NCBI GenBank assembly: GCA_903772945.1
Contig: CAICTM010000317.1
Span: forward strand, 1-64,000
Reading direction: 5' to 3'
Source of the DNA: Seminavis robusta
Taxonomy: Eukaryota; Bacillariophyta; Bacillariophyceae; Naviculales; Naviculaceae
DNA: 64,000 nt
In this document: piece after piece, positions 43,956 to 53,527 of the stretch
Position numbering within the stretch: the first letter of the stretch is position 1
Layout of the letters: every line of letters begins with the position of its first letter
Program-made: the position numbers and the translations under genes
The notes under the pieces: generated by a model
Database searches by the model: none
What the model saw: only the letters and a program-made list of their open reading frames with translations
Told to the model about the DNA's origin: nothing

Positions 43956-45214
43956 TCACTCAGTCTGCCATCCCATTGTTGGAAAGCGCTCATTAAGCAT
44001 GGAACTGATTTGACTGGCGGTCTCTTCGACAGCACGGCCAGTGACTATAGATCAACATGCAACAATTGTGAGAACCTCAATTTGTTGAACCTTGCATGGA
44101 ACATTCATAACACCAATGGACATGGTGCACAAGGTTCTCCATGTAAGCTAAACGTACCATCAATTTCAGTAAACCCATGTTCATCTGCGAGTCGTCTTGC
44201 CTTGGCTAGATCTTTCTTGAGATAGCTCCAGTCGGCATAGGTTGATTCTCCCCCAGGAATATTATCCAGTTGTCTTTCCAATCTTGTTTCTCTTATTCGC
44301 TGCAAATCAATAGGATTGAGTGTCAAGCAAAATACTCGTTTCGGGTCGACTTCAAAAAGTTGTTTGGGTGGATCTAATTCCAGTACCAAAGGGATGTTGG
44401 ACACTTTGAGTGCCTGTGACTGAGACAAGAACACTGATAGGGGTGTCTTTCCTGTTCGACTGACTCCAACCAAGACAACGTCCGCTTCTGGTAATAACCA
44501 CGGTGCCATGCCATCATCCGCCTTCAAAGTAAATTCAATGGCATCGACTTGACTATAATAGAGCTCTGTCAATTCTCGCCGAATGGGACTGCGAGTGCCA
44601 GGACCAGCCATGCCAATGGGTTCTCTTTGAAAAAAATCCGTCATGAGATCAAACATGGGTCCCAACAGGTCCACATAGGACAGTCCAGCCTCTTCACAGG
44701 AATCCACTACCAATTGTCGCATTTTGGGATCGGCAAACGTAAACACAACCATGGAATTGCGTTGTGCCGCTCGTTCGATAATGGGAGCAACTTCTTCTGG
44801 TTTTCGAATGAAGGGATACATGTGTTTCTGAGTCAATTCACAGGGATCTTCTTCATCAAATGCCGTGTATCGTTCGTCGCAGCCGTTGAACTGTGTCAGT
44901 GATTTCTCTACGGCACTCTTGGCCGTGACACCTGTCGTGTCACTCAGAATGACAATGCTGTGACCACGAGGACGTTGTCGAGTGGATCCCAGTGGTCCCA
45001 AAATGGATTTAATCATTTCGTCGTCATCTTCGTTACTAGGACCATCCGGTTTGACATAGTAACTCATGTGAAGAGGACAGGTGGATGTTGTTTTTGTTCT
45101 AGACTGGTTTGGTGGGAGGGATGACCCGTGGGAAGCAGATGATGGAAGAAAACTGGCCACCCTGCCAGGCAGAACCATGATTATAAAGAAGCTTATTAAC
45201 AGCAACCGTGTCAT
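43956..45214 (-). CDS. Pyruvate, phosphate dikinase regulatory protein (PPSR/DUF299), plastid-type leader, two exons
   Basis: Exon 1 is 45214-44158 and exon 2 is 44044-43956. The intron (GTACGT..ATAG) restores the conserved C-terminus as GFTEID|VTGRAVEETASQI, giving 381 residues. An alternative in-frame ATG lies 20 codons upstream at 45274. Family motifs are VILSDTTGVTAKSAVEKSL near 105, VFTFADPKMRQ, the P-loop VGVSRTGKTPLSVFLSQ, and NIPLVLELDPPKQLF. These bifunctional kinase/pyrophosphorylases turn PPDK on and off by reversible Thr phosphorylation. The start at 45214 gives a signal peptide (MTRLLLISFFIIMVLPGRVA) followed by SFLP, near the diatom ASAF plastid motif, so plastid location is inferred. 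Its neighbour on the plus strand starts only 247 bp away. Confidence 0.88.
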
Positions 45215-45461
45215 GCTGTTGCTTGGATTGTAGTGGCTTGTGATGGCTTCCTTTGACGATCGATCGATTGGCATCCAAGGTCCCTTTCTGTTAAGACCTC
45301 CACTTCTGGTCTGCTTTTCTCTTCTTCCGCACCTTTTGACGGATGGTTAACATAACGCTGCAGAGCTGTATTCGTCAGAGCACGTTAGCTCCTCAAGAAC
45401 CAATGACATCCAACACCACTGCTCGTCCACAAATCTGAAATAATAAGTGAAGAGGACGACC
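45215..45461. promoter_or_regulatory. Shared divergent promoter region
   Basis: Only 247 bp separate the start codons of the PPDK regulatory protein (minus) and the HIRAN protein (plus), so regulatory sites are probably shared. A GATCGATCGAT palindrome sits near 45259-45269. No TATA box stands out. Confidence 0.4.
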
Positions 45462-46727
45462 ATGGCGTACAAGATCAAGCTCGTCTACTCCGCTCCAGGA
45501 ACGGCACATCGCGGCAACAAGAAAGTCGATGTGGAGTCGTCAATGACGCTGGAAGACTTGGCCAAGGTGGCGTTGGAAGAGGTTGGCTGTGACAATGTGA
45601 CGCTATCCCTTGGAAAGATCCAATCCAACGACGACAGCATTGACTGGAAAGGAAATCCCTCGGCATTGGTTTGGGATGTAATTCCCAAACTTAGCATTGT
45701 GTATTGTACGGGAGTAAACGAAGAGGCAGCCAACACAGCGCCTTCAAAAAAGAATAATCCGCCGCGACCCGAAGATCAAAGTTCACGAAAGAAACCCAAA
45801 ACGGACCATTTGGTCGTTGATCTACTGAGCAGTGATGAAGATGATGAAATTATCTTGGATGATCCACGAGATCCCACAAAGGTCGTCGAGGAAGGTGAAC
45901 ATTGGATTTTCCAGGATGGACCAAAACGGTACCGTCAGGAAGAGGTTTTGGGAAAATGGTTGCTCTTTCGAAAGCCAGAGACCATCAGTAACACCTGGAA
46001 GCGTCTTGCAAAGGCCGTCAAATCAGGACAACTCCATGCTGCCAGTGCCAAGGTCGCCACACACTACAACAGCGTTACTAATCCCAACAGCAACACAAGT
46101 GGACCGCAAAACTATGTCATTTGTGTCTACACTTCCGAAAAACGTCTGGAGGAGGTTGGACTCCAATTGATTCACATGGTGAAACACATTATTCGCTATA
46201 AGCGAGATCAAGAAACCATGGATGGGATCTACGCTACTACCACGTCTTCCAACCAAAAGGTATCCTACAAGACACTCTACTGGAATGCGGGCAAACCCAG
46301 CCACAAACGCACATTGTGGACCGGCCATCAATCCCGGAATCGGGCAGAAAAAGCCACTGCTGGAGAGCTCTCATTTTCGTTTGACAATGTCCAGCTCACA
46401 GTAACTGCGCTCAAACATTACTACTACAAAAAAGGGAACAAGAATGGTGATGCCACCCATCAAACTGTGCAATTAGTGCGGGAACCCGATAATCGATTCG
46501 ACGCAAATGCTATTCAAGTCCAATTGTCATCATCTTCGAATCAAGTCAAATTGGGATATCTTGCCCGAAAAGTCGCAGAATTGGTGGCGCCATGGCTGGA
46601 CGAATCGTTGATCCAGGTCGAAGAAGCCACTGTAGTCAGTGTTGCCCACAACAAGGAGATTGCAACGATTCAGTTGAAGGGACGTGCTCATCCCGACGCA
46701 CAGGAACTGTTGGACTGTCTTGTTTGA
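45462..46727 (+). CDS. HIRAN-domain protein without helicase
   Basis: The start is the ATG in CGACCATGGCG; single exon, 421 residues. The C-terminal part (about 305-405) is a HIRAN-like domain: FDNVQLTVTALKHYYYKK, then VQLVREPDNRFDANAIQV, then VKLGYLARKVAELVAPWLD. The REPxNxxDxNAIxV and GYLxxxxAxxLAP motifs are diagnostic. HIRAN domains bind 3' DNA ends, notably in HLTF/Rad5 DNA-damage tolerance helicases. Here no SNF2 helicase or RING follows. The N-terminal 80 residues (MAYKIKLVYSAPGTAHRGNK) look beta-rich and could be a ubiquitin-like fold. A Ser/Asp/Glu segment (LLSSDEDDEIILDD) resembles a SUMO-interacting motif. A nuclear DNA-binding role is inferred. Confidence 0.75.
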   Translation: MAYKIKLVYSAPGTAHRGNKKVDVESSMTLEDLAKVALEEVGCDNVTLSLGKIQSNDDSIDWKGNPSALVWDVIPKLSIVYCTGVNEEAANTAPSKKNNPPRPEDQSSRKKPKTDHLVVDLLSSDEDDEIILDDPRDPTKVVEEGEHWIFQDGPKRYRQEEVLGKWLLFRKPETISNTWKRLAKAVKSGQLHAASAKVATHYNSVTNPNSNTSGPQNYVICVYTSEKRLEEVGLQLIHMVKHIIRYKRDQETMDGIYATTTSSNQKVSYKTLYWNAGKPSHKRTLWTGHQSRNRAEKATAGELSFSFDNVQLTVTALKHYYYKKGNKNGDATHQTVQLVREPDNRFDANAIQVQLSSSSNQVKLGYLARKVAELVAPWLDESLIQVEEATVVSVAHNKEIATIQLKGRAHPDAQELLDCLV

Positions 46728-47142
46728 AGTCGTCCCTACCGTAGCGCAAGAGTAGCGCGGAGTCCAAGAGGAAGAACACCGAAACAACTAGAAGATACTA
46801 CTATCAAAGACAGAGAGAAAGAGAGAGAAAAAAATGATATGAAGTGAACACAATCTGTGGAAACCTTGTTATGGACGTTGGGTCAAAATATAGACGTAAA
46901 TCTTGCAATCTTTACTACCGGTATGTAGCCCCCTCAAAGTGCCGGTCATAGAAAAATCAAAGACCATTGTGCTGTCTTAGCTGCCGGCCACGATTAAACC
47001 AAGAAACCCCCAACCTACCAGTAGCCTTAGCTCAGGTAGCCGTTGAATGCATTCTTGGCACCCTCCCCATCCCCAGCTCCAACGGTAAGCCCATTCTCGG
47101 ATGATTGCATTCGATTCGATTCATCTTCTCGAATCATTTTAC
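46728..47142. other. Intergenic between converging genes
   Basis: Contains a GA-rich stretch (46811-46832) and (GATTC)n near 47107-47120. A TAGCTCAGGTAG string resembles a tRNA D-arm but no cloverleaf forms around it. Confidence 0.5.
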
Positions 47143-48543
47143 TTATTCAGCGATGAACCTACTACTCGTCCTAGTGAGCTTTTTGAGAGGCGGGAAGCAA
47201 AAGCAGCACTTTCGGTCCTTGGGACGATATCGTTCCAATAGATCCAGTTCCTCATTGGGACGATAATAATAGTCCTTTGTATCCTCCACTTGTGGTTGTG
47301 CCGGCAAAGAACTACTTGCACCATTGTTGTTGTTTGCAGTAGTAGGATGGCTATCTGACGGTGGTTCTGGATCCGTTTTGGTTTCATCTTGCTGTTGTTG
47401 TTGTTGCTGCCGTTCTTCTTCTGCTTCTTCTCGTCTGGCTTCCAATACCAACTGCACCAGCGTCTCCATGGCAACATCCACATGACCGTCCGTGTTTGGT
47501 TGGAGGCAACTGACTTCCACGTGCTGTAGTCCATTCCTCATGCACCACAACTTGACCATATCCCTGTCTGGATTGGAGTTATCTTCTGTAGTCAGGAGAG
47601 AGTCCAAATAGGTTCCATCCTGTCCCTGTGTCCACAGGACACCGGCATTGGTGGTGGATGAAAATGTGGATATTTGATGTCGATGGTTGGGTCTGGAACT
47701 TTTTGAGGATGTAGATTTTGGCGGTTTGTGATGATGATGATGATGAGGAGTGGAGGACGTAGTAAGGGAATTGTTGCTGTGCAAGGGAGTGGGAGGAGCA
47801 CTGGTATTATGATCGACTCGATATTCGTATCGGAAATCGTTTCCTGTAAAGGTTCTCTGAAATCCCATGACATCTCTTTGAGGGACCGCCGATGGTTGTA
47901 AATTATTGAAGGTTGAATTTTTGTTGTTGTTACTGGTAGAGCTCTTGCTGCTAGTATTCTGCTTGTGGTTGTTGATTTTGGTTGGCAGGATGAGATCCCG
48001 CTTGTTTCCCACAACGAGAAAGGGTTGATGATGATGAACAGTATTGTTGTTGTTGTCGTTGTTTTGGCTGGAGTATTTCCTCCACTGCGCGTGCCATTGT
48101 CTCAATTGTACAAAACTTGTGGTACTGGTCATGTCATAGACCAACATGACTCCGTCCATTCGGCCCACAAATGCATTGAGTAGCGCCTGCATGTGTCGTT
48201 GTTGTTCCAGATCATCTTGTTCATTGGCAGGACGTTTTCGTCGTCGTTCGGGGACTTCTCCAGGAGTGTCAAACATTTGAAGCAGGATACTACTCGTAGT
48301 ACTTGTAGTAGCATCGTCATCACTCGTTGTTTGTTGTTGTAATTGGATCTTTTTGGTGTAAAAGTCACTTCCCACGGTGGCTACCCTCCCCAGATCAAAT
48401 GTCCCGCGAAAGTATCGTCTCAGCAAACTGGTCTTTCCAGCATCCGCCGCTCCCAGAACCACGCATTGCACCTTGGTTGTCTTTTTACTAGTAGTGGTAC
48501 TTCTATTGTAAGGGTTGCTGCTAGTAGTAGAGCTAAAGGTCAT
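47143..48543 (-). CDS. Divergent Ras/Rab-like small GTPase with low-complexity insertions
   Basis: The start at 48543 (TCATGACC on the minus strand) places the G1 motif near residue 28, as usual for small GTPases; the frame is open 34 codons further up. Length 466 residues. Motifs: G1 GAADAGKTSLLRRYF, G2/effector region VATVGSDFY, G3 FDTPGE (DTxG class), G4 NKRD. A Ras-like core would be about 170 residues. Here Thr/Asp-, Asn- and His-rich inserts enlarge it, including a HHHHHH run and a Gln run near the C-terminus. The tail has KCCFCF, a possible lipidation or palmitoylation site, but not a clear CAAX end. The Q61-position residue is Glu in DTPGE, so GTP hydrolysis may differ. Membrane traffic is only the family default. 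Confidence 0.75.
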   Translation of the reverse strand: MTFSSTTSSNPYNRSTTTSKKTTKVQCVVLGAADAGKTSLLRRYFRGTFDLGRVATVGSDFYTKKIQLQQQTTSDDDATTSTTSSILLQMFDTPGEVPERRRKRPANEQDDLEQQRHMQALLNAFVGRMDGVMLVYDMTSTTSFVQLRQWHAQWRKYSSQNNDNNNNTVHHHQPFLVVGNKRDLILPTKINNHKQNTSSKSSTSNNNKNSTFNNLQPSAVPQRDVMGFQRTFTGNDFRYEYRVDHNTSAPPTPLHSNNSLTTSSTPHHHHHHKPPKSTSSKSSRPNHRHQISTFSSTTNAGVLWTQGQDGTYLDSLLTTEDNSNPDRDMVKLWCMRNGLQHVEVSCLQPNTDGHVDVAMETLVQLVLEARREEAEEERQQQQQQQDETKTDPEPPSDSHPTTANNNNGASSSLPAQPQVEDTKDYYYRPNEELDLLERYRPKDRKCCFCFPPLKKLTRTSSRFIAE

Positions 48544-48871
48544 GGCTGAGGATATTAGAGGTCCTTTGAAGCTTCCTTCTATCACTACTTGCTTTTGCTT
48601 ACTTGTACCACCGGTATGGAAGGAAAGAGTGTGGTCTCTGGACAACGGTTGACTTCAAAGATCGCTGATGAGAATTTGCTTTATCTCCTTTTGAATACCT
48701 GTGCGACTGTATCCACGAATCATCGAAGGTTCCGATTGAACAAGATCCAAATTGCCAATTGGCGGTTCTTCGAAAAGGCTCCCTCCTTGTCCAACCGAAG
48801 CCAAACCGAGCAACGAGGGTCTTCATAATCCAACAATTCAATTCATTATTATTAGAGAAACACAACTCACC
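48544..48871. promoter_or_regulatory. Divergent promoter region of GTPase and vWA genes
   Basis: 328 bp separate the two start codons. The minus strand has an additional in-frame ATG at 48645, so part may be coding or 5' UTR. No specific operator identified. Confidence 0.35.
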
Positions 48872-50668
48872 ATGGCGTCTGCTCCACCCTCTGAATTTGA
48901 CGGGATAACTCCCCTTATACCTCCTCCTGCAGTGCAAGCACCCACATTTTCTGCTTCTCCTGAAATCACAGAGGAATCGATTGACCGCTTGCAGCAACAG
49001 GGTTTTACCCGTGGCCTTGCTCTCTCCCTGAATAGTTCCAAGAAAACGTTTCGCAGTCGCACATGGGTGGTTGACAATTCAGGTAAGCAGGGGCGTATTC
49101 AAAGCTTGTCTTTATTTTAAAAAAACAAGTACTGGTAGCGGTAGATCCTGATTTGTTCCATACTGTACGATTCTGATTTATTCCACAACTCAGGGTCGAT
49201 GCAAGCATGCGACGGTCACAAACTGGTGGCCACGGGCCGACAAGCCAATCAAGTGGCGTTGGTTCCATCCAGCCGATGGGAAGAAATTCAAGTAAGTTTC
49301 TTTATCTATCTATATATGATTTTGTTTGTTTGTTGTGGCTGGATTTGTGTCGGTGGTTCTGACAACAATACAAAATTGGAATGACTTGTTTGTCTTGCAT
49401 TCATTCCTTTGTCGCAGGAATGCGTCACGTATCATATCCAGTTAGCTGCCGCCATCGAATCCAATACTACATTTCGCGTGAGTGCAGCAAAAGCCGCTGG
49501 GGTTGTGGTCTTGTCGATAATTTGCCATTTTTTCTCTTTTTCTCATCAGTTCCAATGATTGATATTTATTTGCATGGTGCCTCCAAATTTACACAACAAT
49601 CCGCAATTATTAATTATTCTGTGGGACAATTATGTTTGGTTGCTCTCCCTACAACAGCTATTGAACCACCCAGGAGCCGCGGTCGGACCCCAACAAGTCA
49701 AGGTTGCCTCGATACCAGGAGATACTACCCTCCTCGGTCATGAAGTCAATATTGCCATGGAATGGATACGGAACACTCGTCCCAATGGCTGCACACCCCT
49801 CACGCAACACATTTTGGAATTTCAACGAGAAGTGGCCGCTCAGGAACAAACATTACGGGCCAATGGTCAAAAGGTGGCATTAGTACTGGCAACCGATGGA
49901 TTGCCGACGGATGAACGAGGATATGGTGGTTCCCTTCATCAGGAACAATTCCTGGCCAGTTTGAGGACGTTGGAAGGCTTGCCCGTGTGGATTATCATTC
50001 GACTTTGTACCGATGAAGATCCAGTCGTGTCCTTTTATAATGAGCTGGATTCACAATTGGAACTCTCGATCGAAGTAAGTATTTCAAGTCAGACAGAGTC
50101 AGTCAGACGACATCCCTCGTGAGCATCCGTACAGTAAACCCTGACGCAATCTTGATTTTGTGGCATGTTCAATTTTGATTATTCGTTGGCAGGTCCTGGA
50201 TGACTTTTTGGGGGAAGCACAGGAAGTGTACAAGCAAAATCCCTGGTTGACTTACGGGCTGCCCCTCCAACGCATGAGAGAGCTGGGGTTCCAAGAACGC
50301 ATATTTGATCTCCTTGATGAAAGACCACTCACAAAGACGGAACTGAGGGATTTCGTAGCCATCTTATTTGGATCCGATGCCATGGATGGCGTTCCGGACC
50401 CTTTTATGGATTGGGATGGATTTGACCAAGACGTCAAGCTTCTGCTAAGTAAGGAGTCGGACACGTGGGTAAGTCAAAGAGGCGGATATATGGATGGTTG
50501 TTTGGTTAGAGTCGGTCTTGTTGCACTTGGTCTCATGCAGGAAATACCTCGAACCTCTTGCTGCAATAGAATCCTATCACCAAGAAGATGGAGCCCTGGA
50601 TCAACATGCGCAAACTCAATAGAATCTATGGCGACAAACTCAAATGTGAGATTTGCCAAATAATGTAG
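48872..50668 (+). CDS. von Willebrand factor A-domain protein, six exons
   Basis: Exons are 48872-49082, 49194-49291, 49418-49477, 49658-50074, 50193-50468 and 50570-50668, giving 386 residues. All junctions are GT-AG and in phase. The fifth-intron acceptor (CAATAG) was chosen because it gives NPITKKMEPWINMRKLNRI, an ending that stays open and hydrophilic. The vWA MIDAS metal site is complete: WVVDNSGSMQ (D68, S70, S72), Thr in NGCTPLTQHI, and Asp in LATDGLPTDE. Exon 1/2 joining splits the DxSxS motif. vWA domains bind proteins through a metal ion. There is no signal peptide, so an intracellular partner is likely. Proteins of this layout (vWA alone plus a short C-terminal region) are frequent in diatoms but not functionally assigned. 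Confidence 0.83.
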
Positions 50669-50774
50669 TTTCAAGTAAGAATGTTAGCTTTCTTTCAAGG
50701 TGCCACAACACCAACTATTTTAAGAGACAGAGAGAAATTCTTCATATAAGACAATCGCGCCTCGTTCCCACTGG

Positions 50775-52700
50775 TTAGTCCACCTTCTTGGACTTGTTCA
50801 CAATCTGCATCTTGAAGTTGAAGGGTGCCACAACATTGATAAGGGCAAGAACGCATCCAGATGCCATCAAGGGAAGGCCAAACGTCTTGAAGAACAGCTC
50901 AATTCCATGGGCCAGCATTCCTGTAAAGCCTGTCAGCATCAACACAGTATCCACAACTCCAGCATTTGCAGAGGCAACATAGAGCTTGTCAACTCCCTTG
51001 GAGAAAGGCAAGAATGCTTCCTCATCCATATCCACCTCGCAGAAGGAACTGCTGACATGGATACAGAGCAACCTCAGAGGAGAGGTGATCAGGTGGGTGA
51101 ATGCCTGCCTGTGCATCAAGGGCTTTCCAGCAACCAGCACATATTCATTGTCAGTGTAGCGAGGGTTGCTGTAGGAGGAGGCAAGAAGACCATTGACAAC
51201 AATGGTTCCATCCTCAGTGGCAGGAGAGAAGCCTCCCATGAGCTTGACAGTGGTAATGGCAGTCACTTTGGCTGTCTTGATGGTGGTGGCATGGCCAGGC
51301 TCCATGAGGGACAAGTAGTCACCAACCTTAACATGTCCAGCCTCCACAGGGTACTGCTGGTCATTGATGTATATCATGTGCTTGGGGGTCATTTCAATCT
51401 TGTTTCCACTGTCTGTGACAATCTGGAGGTACGCTGATTCCCTGGCTTGGCTTGCAGCAAGCTTCTCAGGAGTCCTGTGGAGCCAAGCATATACCTTTTG
51501 GAACTTGCCAGAGGAAGTCAACACCAGGTCGTTGATCTTCAGCTCATCCATTTTCTTGGGACCCTCAGGTGTCATCGTTGTCATGGAGGCGGAGAAGCAG
51601 TCATAGTAGGTTCTGCACACATAGGAACTTGGACATTGAGCATCAACATTCGTGTAGTCTCGGTAACTGTAGTGAGCACCACCACTCTCAAGTAGGTAAT
51701 CACAATCTGTGTCTTCATTACATGTGCAATGTTTGTCTCCCCAGATGCTCTTGCAGGTAAAGTCGCCATTGCAATCATCATCATCTTCACATTGGTCTGC
51801 TTCAATTTGGCTCAATCGTCGGCCAGAACTTGATCCAGGTTGAAAACGCCCAACAGAGAATACACTGCAGTCATCTTCTTCATCATCACAATCCAGCCGA
51901 AACTCTTGGTCTGGATTAGATTCCATGTAAATGCCTTGGTAGAGCAACTTTCTGGGGCGATTTCCACCACCACCTCCTCCTAGCTCCCTCCTGTCTGAAT
52001 CCTCCTCTCTCCTGCTGATCCCAGCAAGGTTAAGGGGGCGGGTGTACTCAACACCATCCACAGTCACCACAGCATTGCAATGCTCCGAGTTCTCCTGGAA
52101 TCGCCTGTAGGCTGTGTGCACTCCATTCTTGGGCGCAGTTCCCAGGAGCTGCCTTCCTTCTCCGTCTAGATCATCGGACCTGTCCAAACCGCCGCCAACT
52201 GAATCTTGTAGCTTCCTCACGAGAAACCTTCGGGCAACACCACTATCCGCCTTGAGGAAAATCAAGCTGGCCTCAGGCCTGGTCTCTACCACATTGCCAG
52301 TGTGGGAGTCCACCAAATGTCCATGACTGTCCACTGCAACCTCCTTGGTGAGGGCCACGACTGCCCAGACAAGACCAAAAGACATGGTGAGGAGCAACAG
52401 GATTGCCACCAAAGACAAGCCAAGTCCCTTCTTGAGGTTCTTCTTCTTTCCATGCTCCTTCTTGAGATCAGACACAATGTTGAAAAGCTCTCCAGCATCA
52501 ATCTTGCCATCTCCATTTACATCATACTTGACAAGGAGCTGTTCTTCATCATCCAGGAATCCCTTGTTGCCACGATCAAACTGTGAGGACCTGACTGAGA
52601 GGCGCTTGCGAGTACCATCCTTGCTGTACTTCTGATCATTCATGGAGGGGATGCTGGCTCCGTCTTTGATTGTCTCAGGGTTGTTTGCGTTGAAACTCAT
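50775..52700 (-). CDS. Transmembrane EF-hand protein with Hedgehog-type Hint domain
   Basis: Intronless, 641 residues. One EF-hand loop lies at 59-70 (DVNGDGKIDAGE). A membrane helix follows at 93-117 (GLSLVAILLLLTMSFGLVWAVVA), so the N-terminus is probably cytosolic. A Cys-rich segment (304-365; CEDDDDCNGDFTCKS) precedes the Hint domain, which begins at Cys368 (DCFSASMTTMTPEGPKKMD). Downstream are TPKH (T438, H441) and GTIVVNGLLASSYSN, matching the Hint TxxH catalytic pair and the GTVVVDGVLASCY block of Hedgehog C-domains. Self-cleavage at Cys368 is therefore plausible. A last hydrophobic region lies near 590-630. No Hedgehog signalling domain is present. The 3' end lies 106 bp from the converging vWA gene. 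Confidence 0.85.
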   Translation of the reverse strand: MSFNANNPETIKDGASIPSMNDQKYSKDGTRKRLSVRSSQFDRGNKGFLDDEEQLLVKYDVNGDGKIDAGELFNIVSDLKKEHGKKKNLKKGLGLSLVAILLLLTMSFGLVWAVVALTKEVAVDSHGHLVDSHTGNVVETRPEASLIFLKADSGVARRFLVRKLQDSVGGGLDRSDDLDGEGRQLLGTAPKNGVHTAYRRFQENSEHCNAVVTVDGVEYTRPLNLAGISRREEDSDRRELGGGGGGNRPRKLLYQGIYMESNPDQEFRLDCDDEEDDCSVFSVGRFQPGSSSGRRLSQIEADQCEDDDDCNGDFTCKSIWGDKHCTCNEDTDCDYLLESGGAHYSYRDYTNVDAQCPSSYVCRTYYDCFSASMTTMTPEGPKKMDELKINDLVLTSSGKFQKVYAWLHRTPEKLAASQARESAYLQIVTDSGNKIEMTPKHMIYINDQQYPVEAGHVKVGDYLSLMEPGHATTIKTAKVTAITTVKLMGGFSPATEDGTIVVNGLLASSYSNPRYTDNEYVLVAGKPLMHRQAFTHLITSPLRLLCIHVSSSFCEVDMDEEAFLPFSKGVDKLYVASANAGVVDTVLMLTGFTGMLAHGIELFFKTFGLPLMASGCVLALINVVAPFNFKMQIVNKSKKVD

Positions 52701-53527
52701 GGTTGTTGTTGTATTGCTTCTCTGGCCTGATTTGTATATTTGTGAGCCCTATCTTACCCAAAGATTACAGCGAGGGGGGGGAGGGGGAGGTTCCGAGCAG
52801 AGTGCTGTCAAGACTGACCAACTCAAAAGGCTTCATGGCCCCAACATCGTAGCTACATCGCTCAGTCACATTATTGTTGTGCTCCAATTTTATCTAAGGA
52901 TTGTTCTCTTGTACAACCAGTATTAATTAACGAAGGGTTCCTCAGGAGAACTTTGCACAGACACGCTGACACATGCGCGAGCATGTTGCTCGCATAAGAT
53001 TCTGGCATCTGGGATCAGGAGCTGATCAGGTACCAGTACAGACTGACAGACTGTACTAGTACCCCAAATCTGCAGGACAATTTCCAGATCGTCGCGACAT
53101 TTCTGCACCCCACGCCGAGCCAGCCCAGCCCGCCAGGGACCGTTAACCACTATCATTTGTCCGCTCTCCCAAATAATGAGACGTGAATGAGAACCCTTCG
53201 CCCCCAGTTGTTCCCCAAACGAAAATTAGGGTCGGAAATGGGGGATCATGATAAAAGATTGTTGAAATAATGTGCACCATTTTGGGGTGATTCCTGCACC
53301 ATTATTCTATAATAAATATCATACATGTAGTGAAGCGGGTTTACTATGGATTAGAGTGAGCTAAGATGAGGAGGGAGACAGAGGTCAAGGGGAGGGCACG
53401 ACGCATGTAGTGCAGTGCCACACAGTTCTGTTCCATCCGGATCCCTAATATCCGGTTCAAAAAGGGGCTGGACAAGCACCCCTCAAATGTTTTAACTGTT
53501 TTAATAGCAAAATCAAAAGTCCAATTT
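52701..53527. other. Intergenic with repeats
   Basis: Contains a G-run near 52772-52788. A block near 52940-53030 (CTTTGCACAGACACG, TCTGGCATCTGG) recurs in altered form at 55315-55370. A TTAGGGTCGG motif near 53227 is shared with the element at 54353. Confidence 0.5.

Noticed and set aside
46990-47090. tRNA-like string TAGCTCAGGTAG
   Set aside because: No acceptor stem, anticodon arm or GGTTCGAATCC T-arm can be drawn around it.
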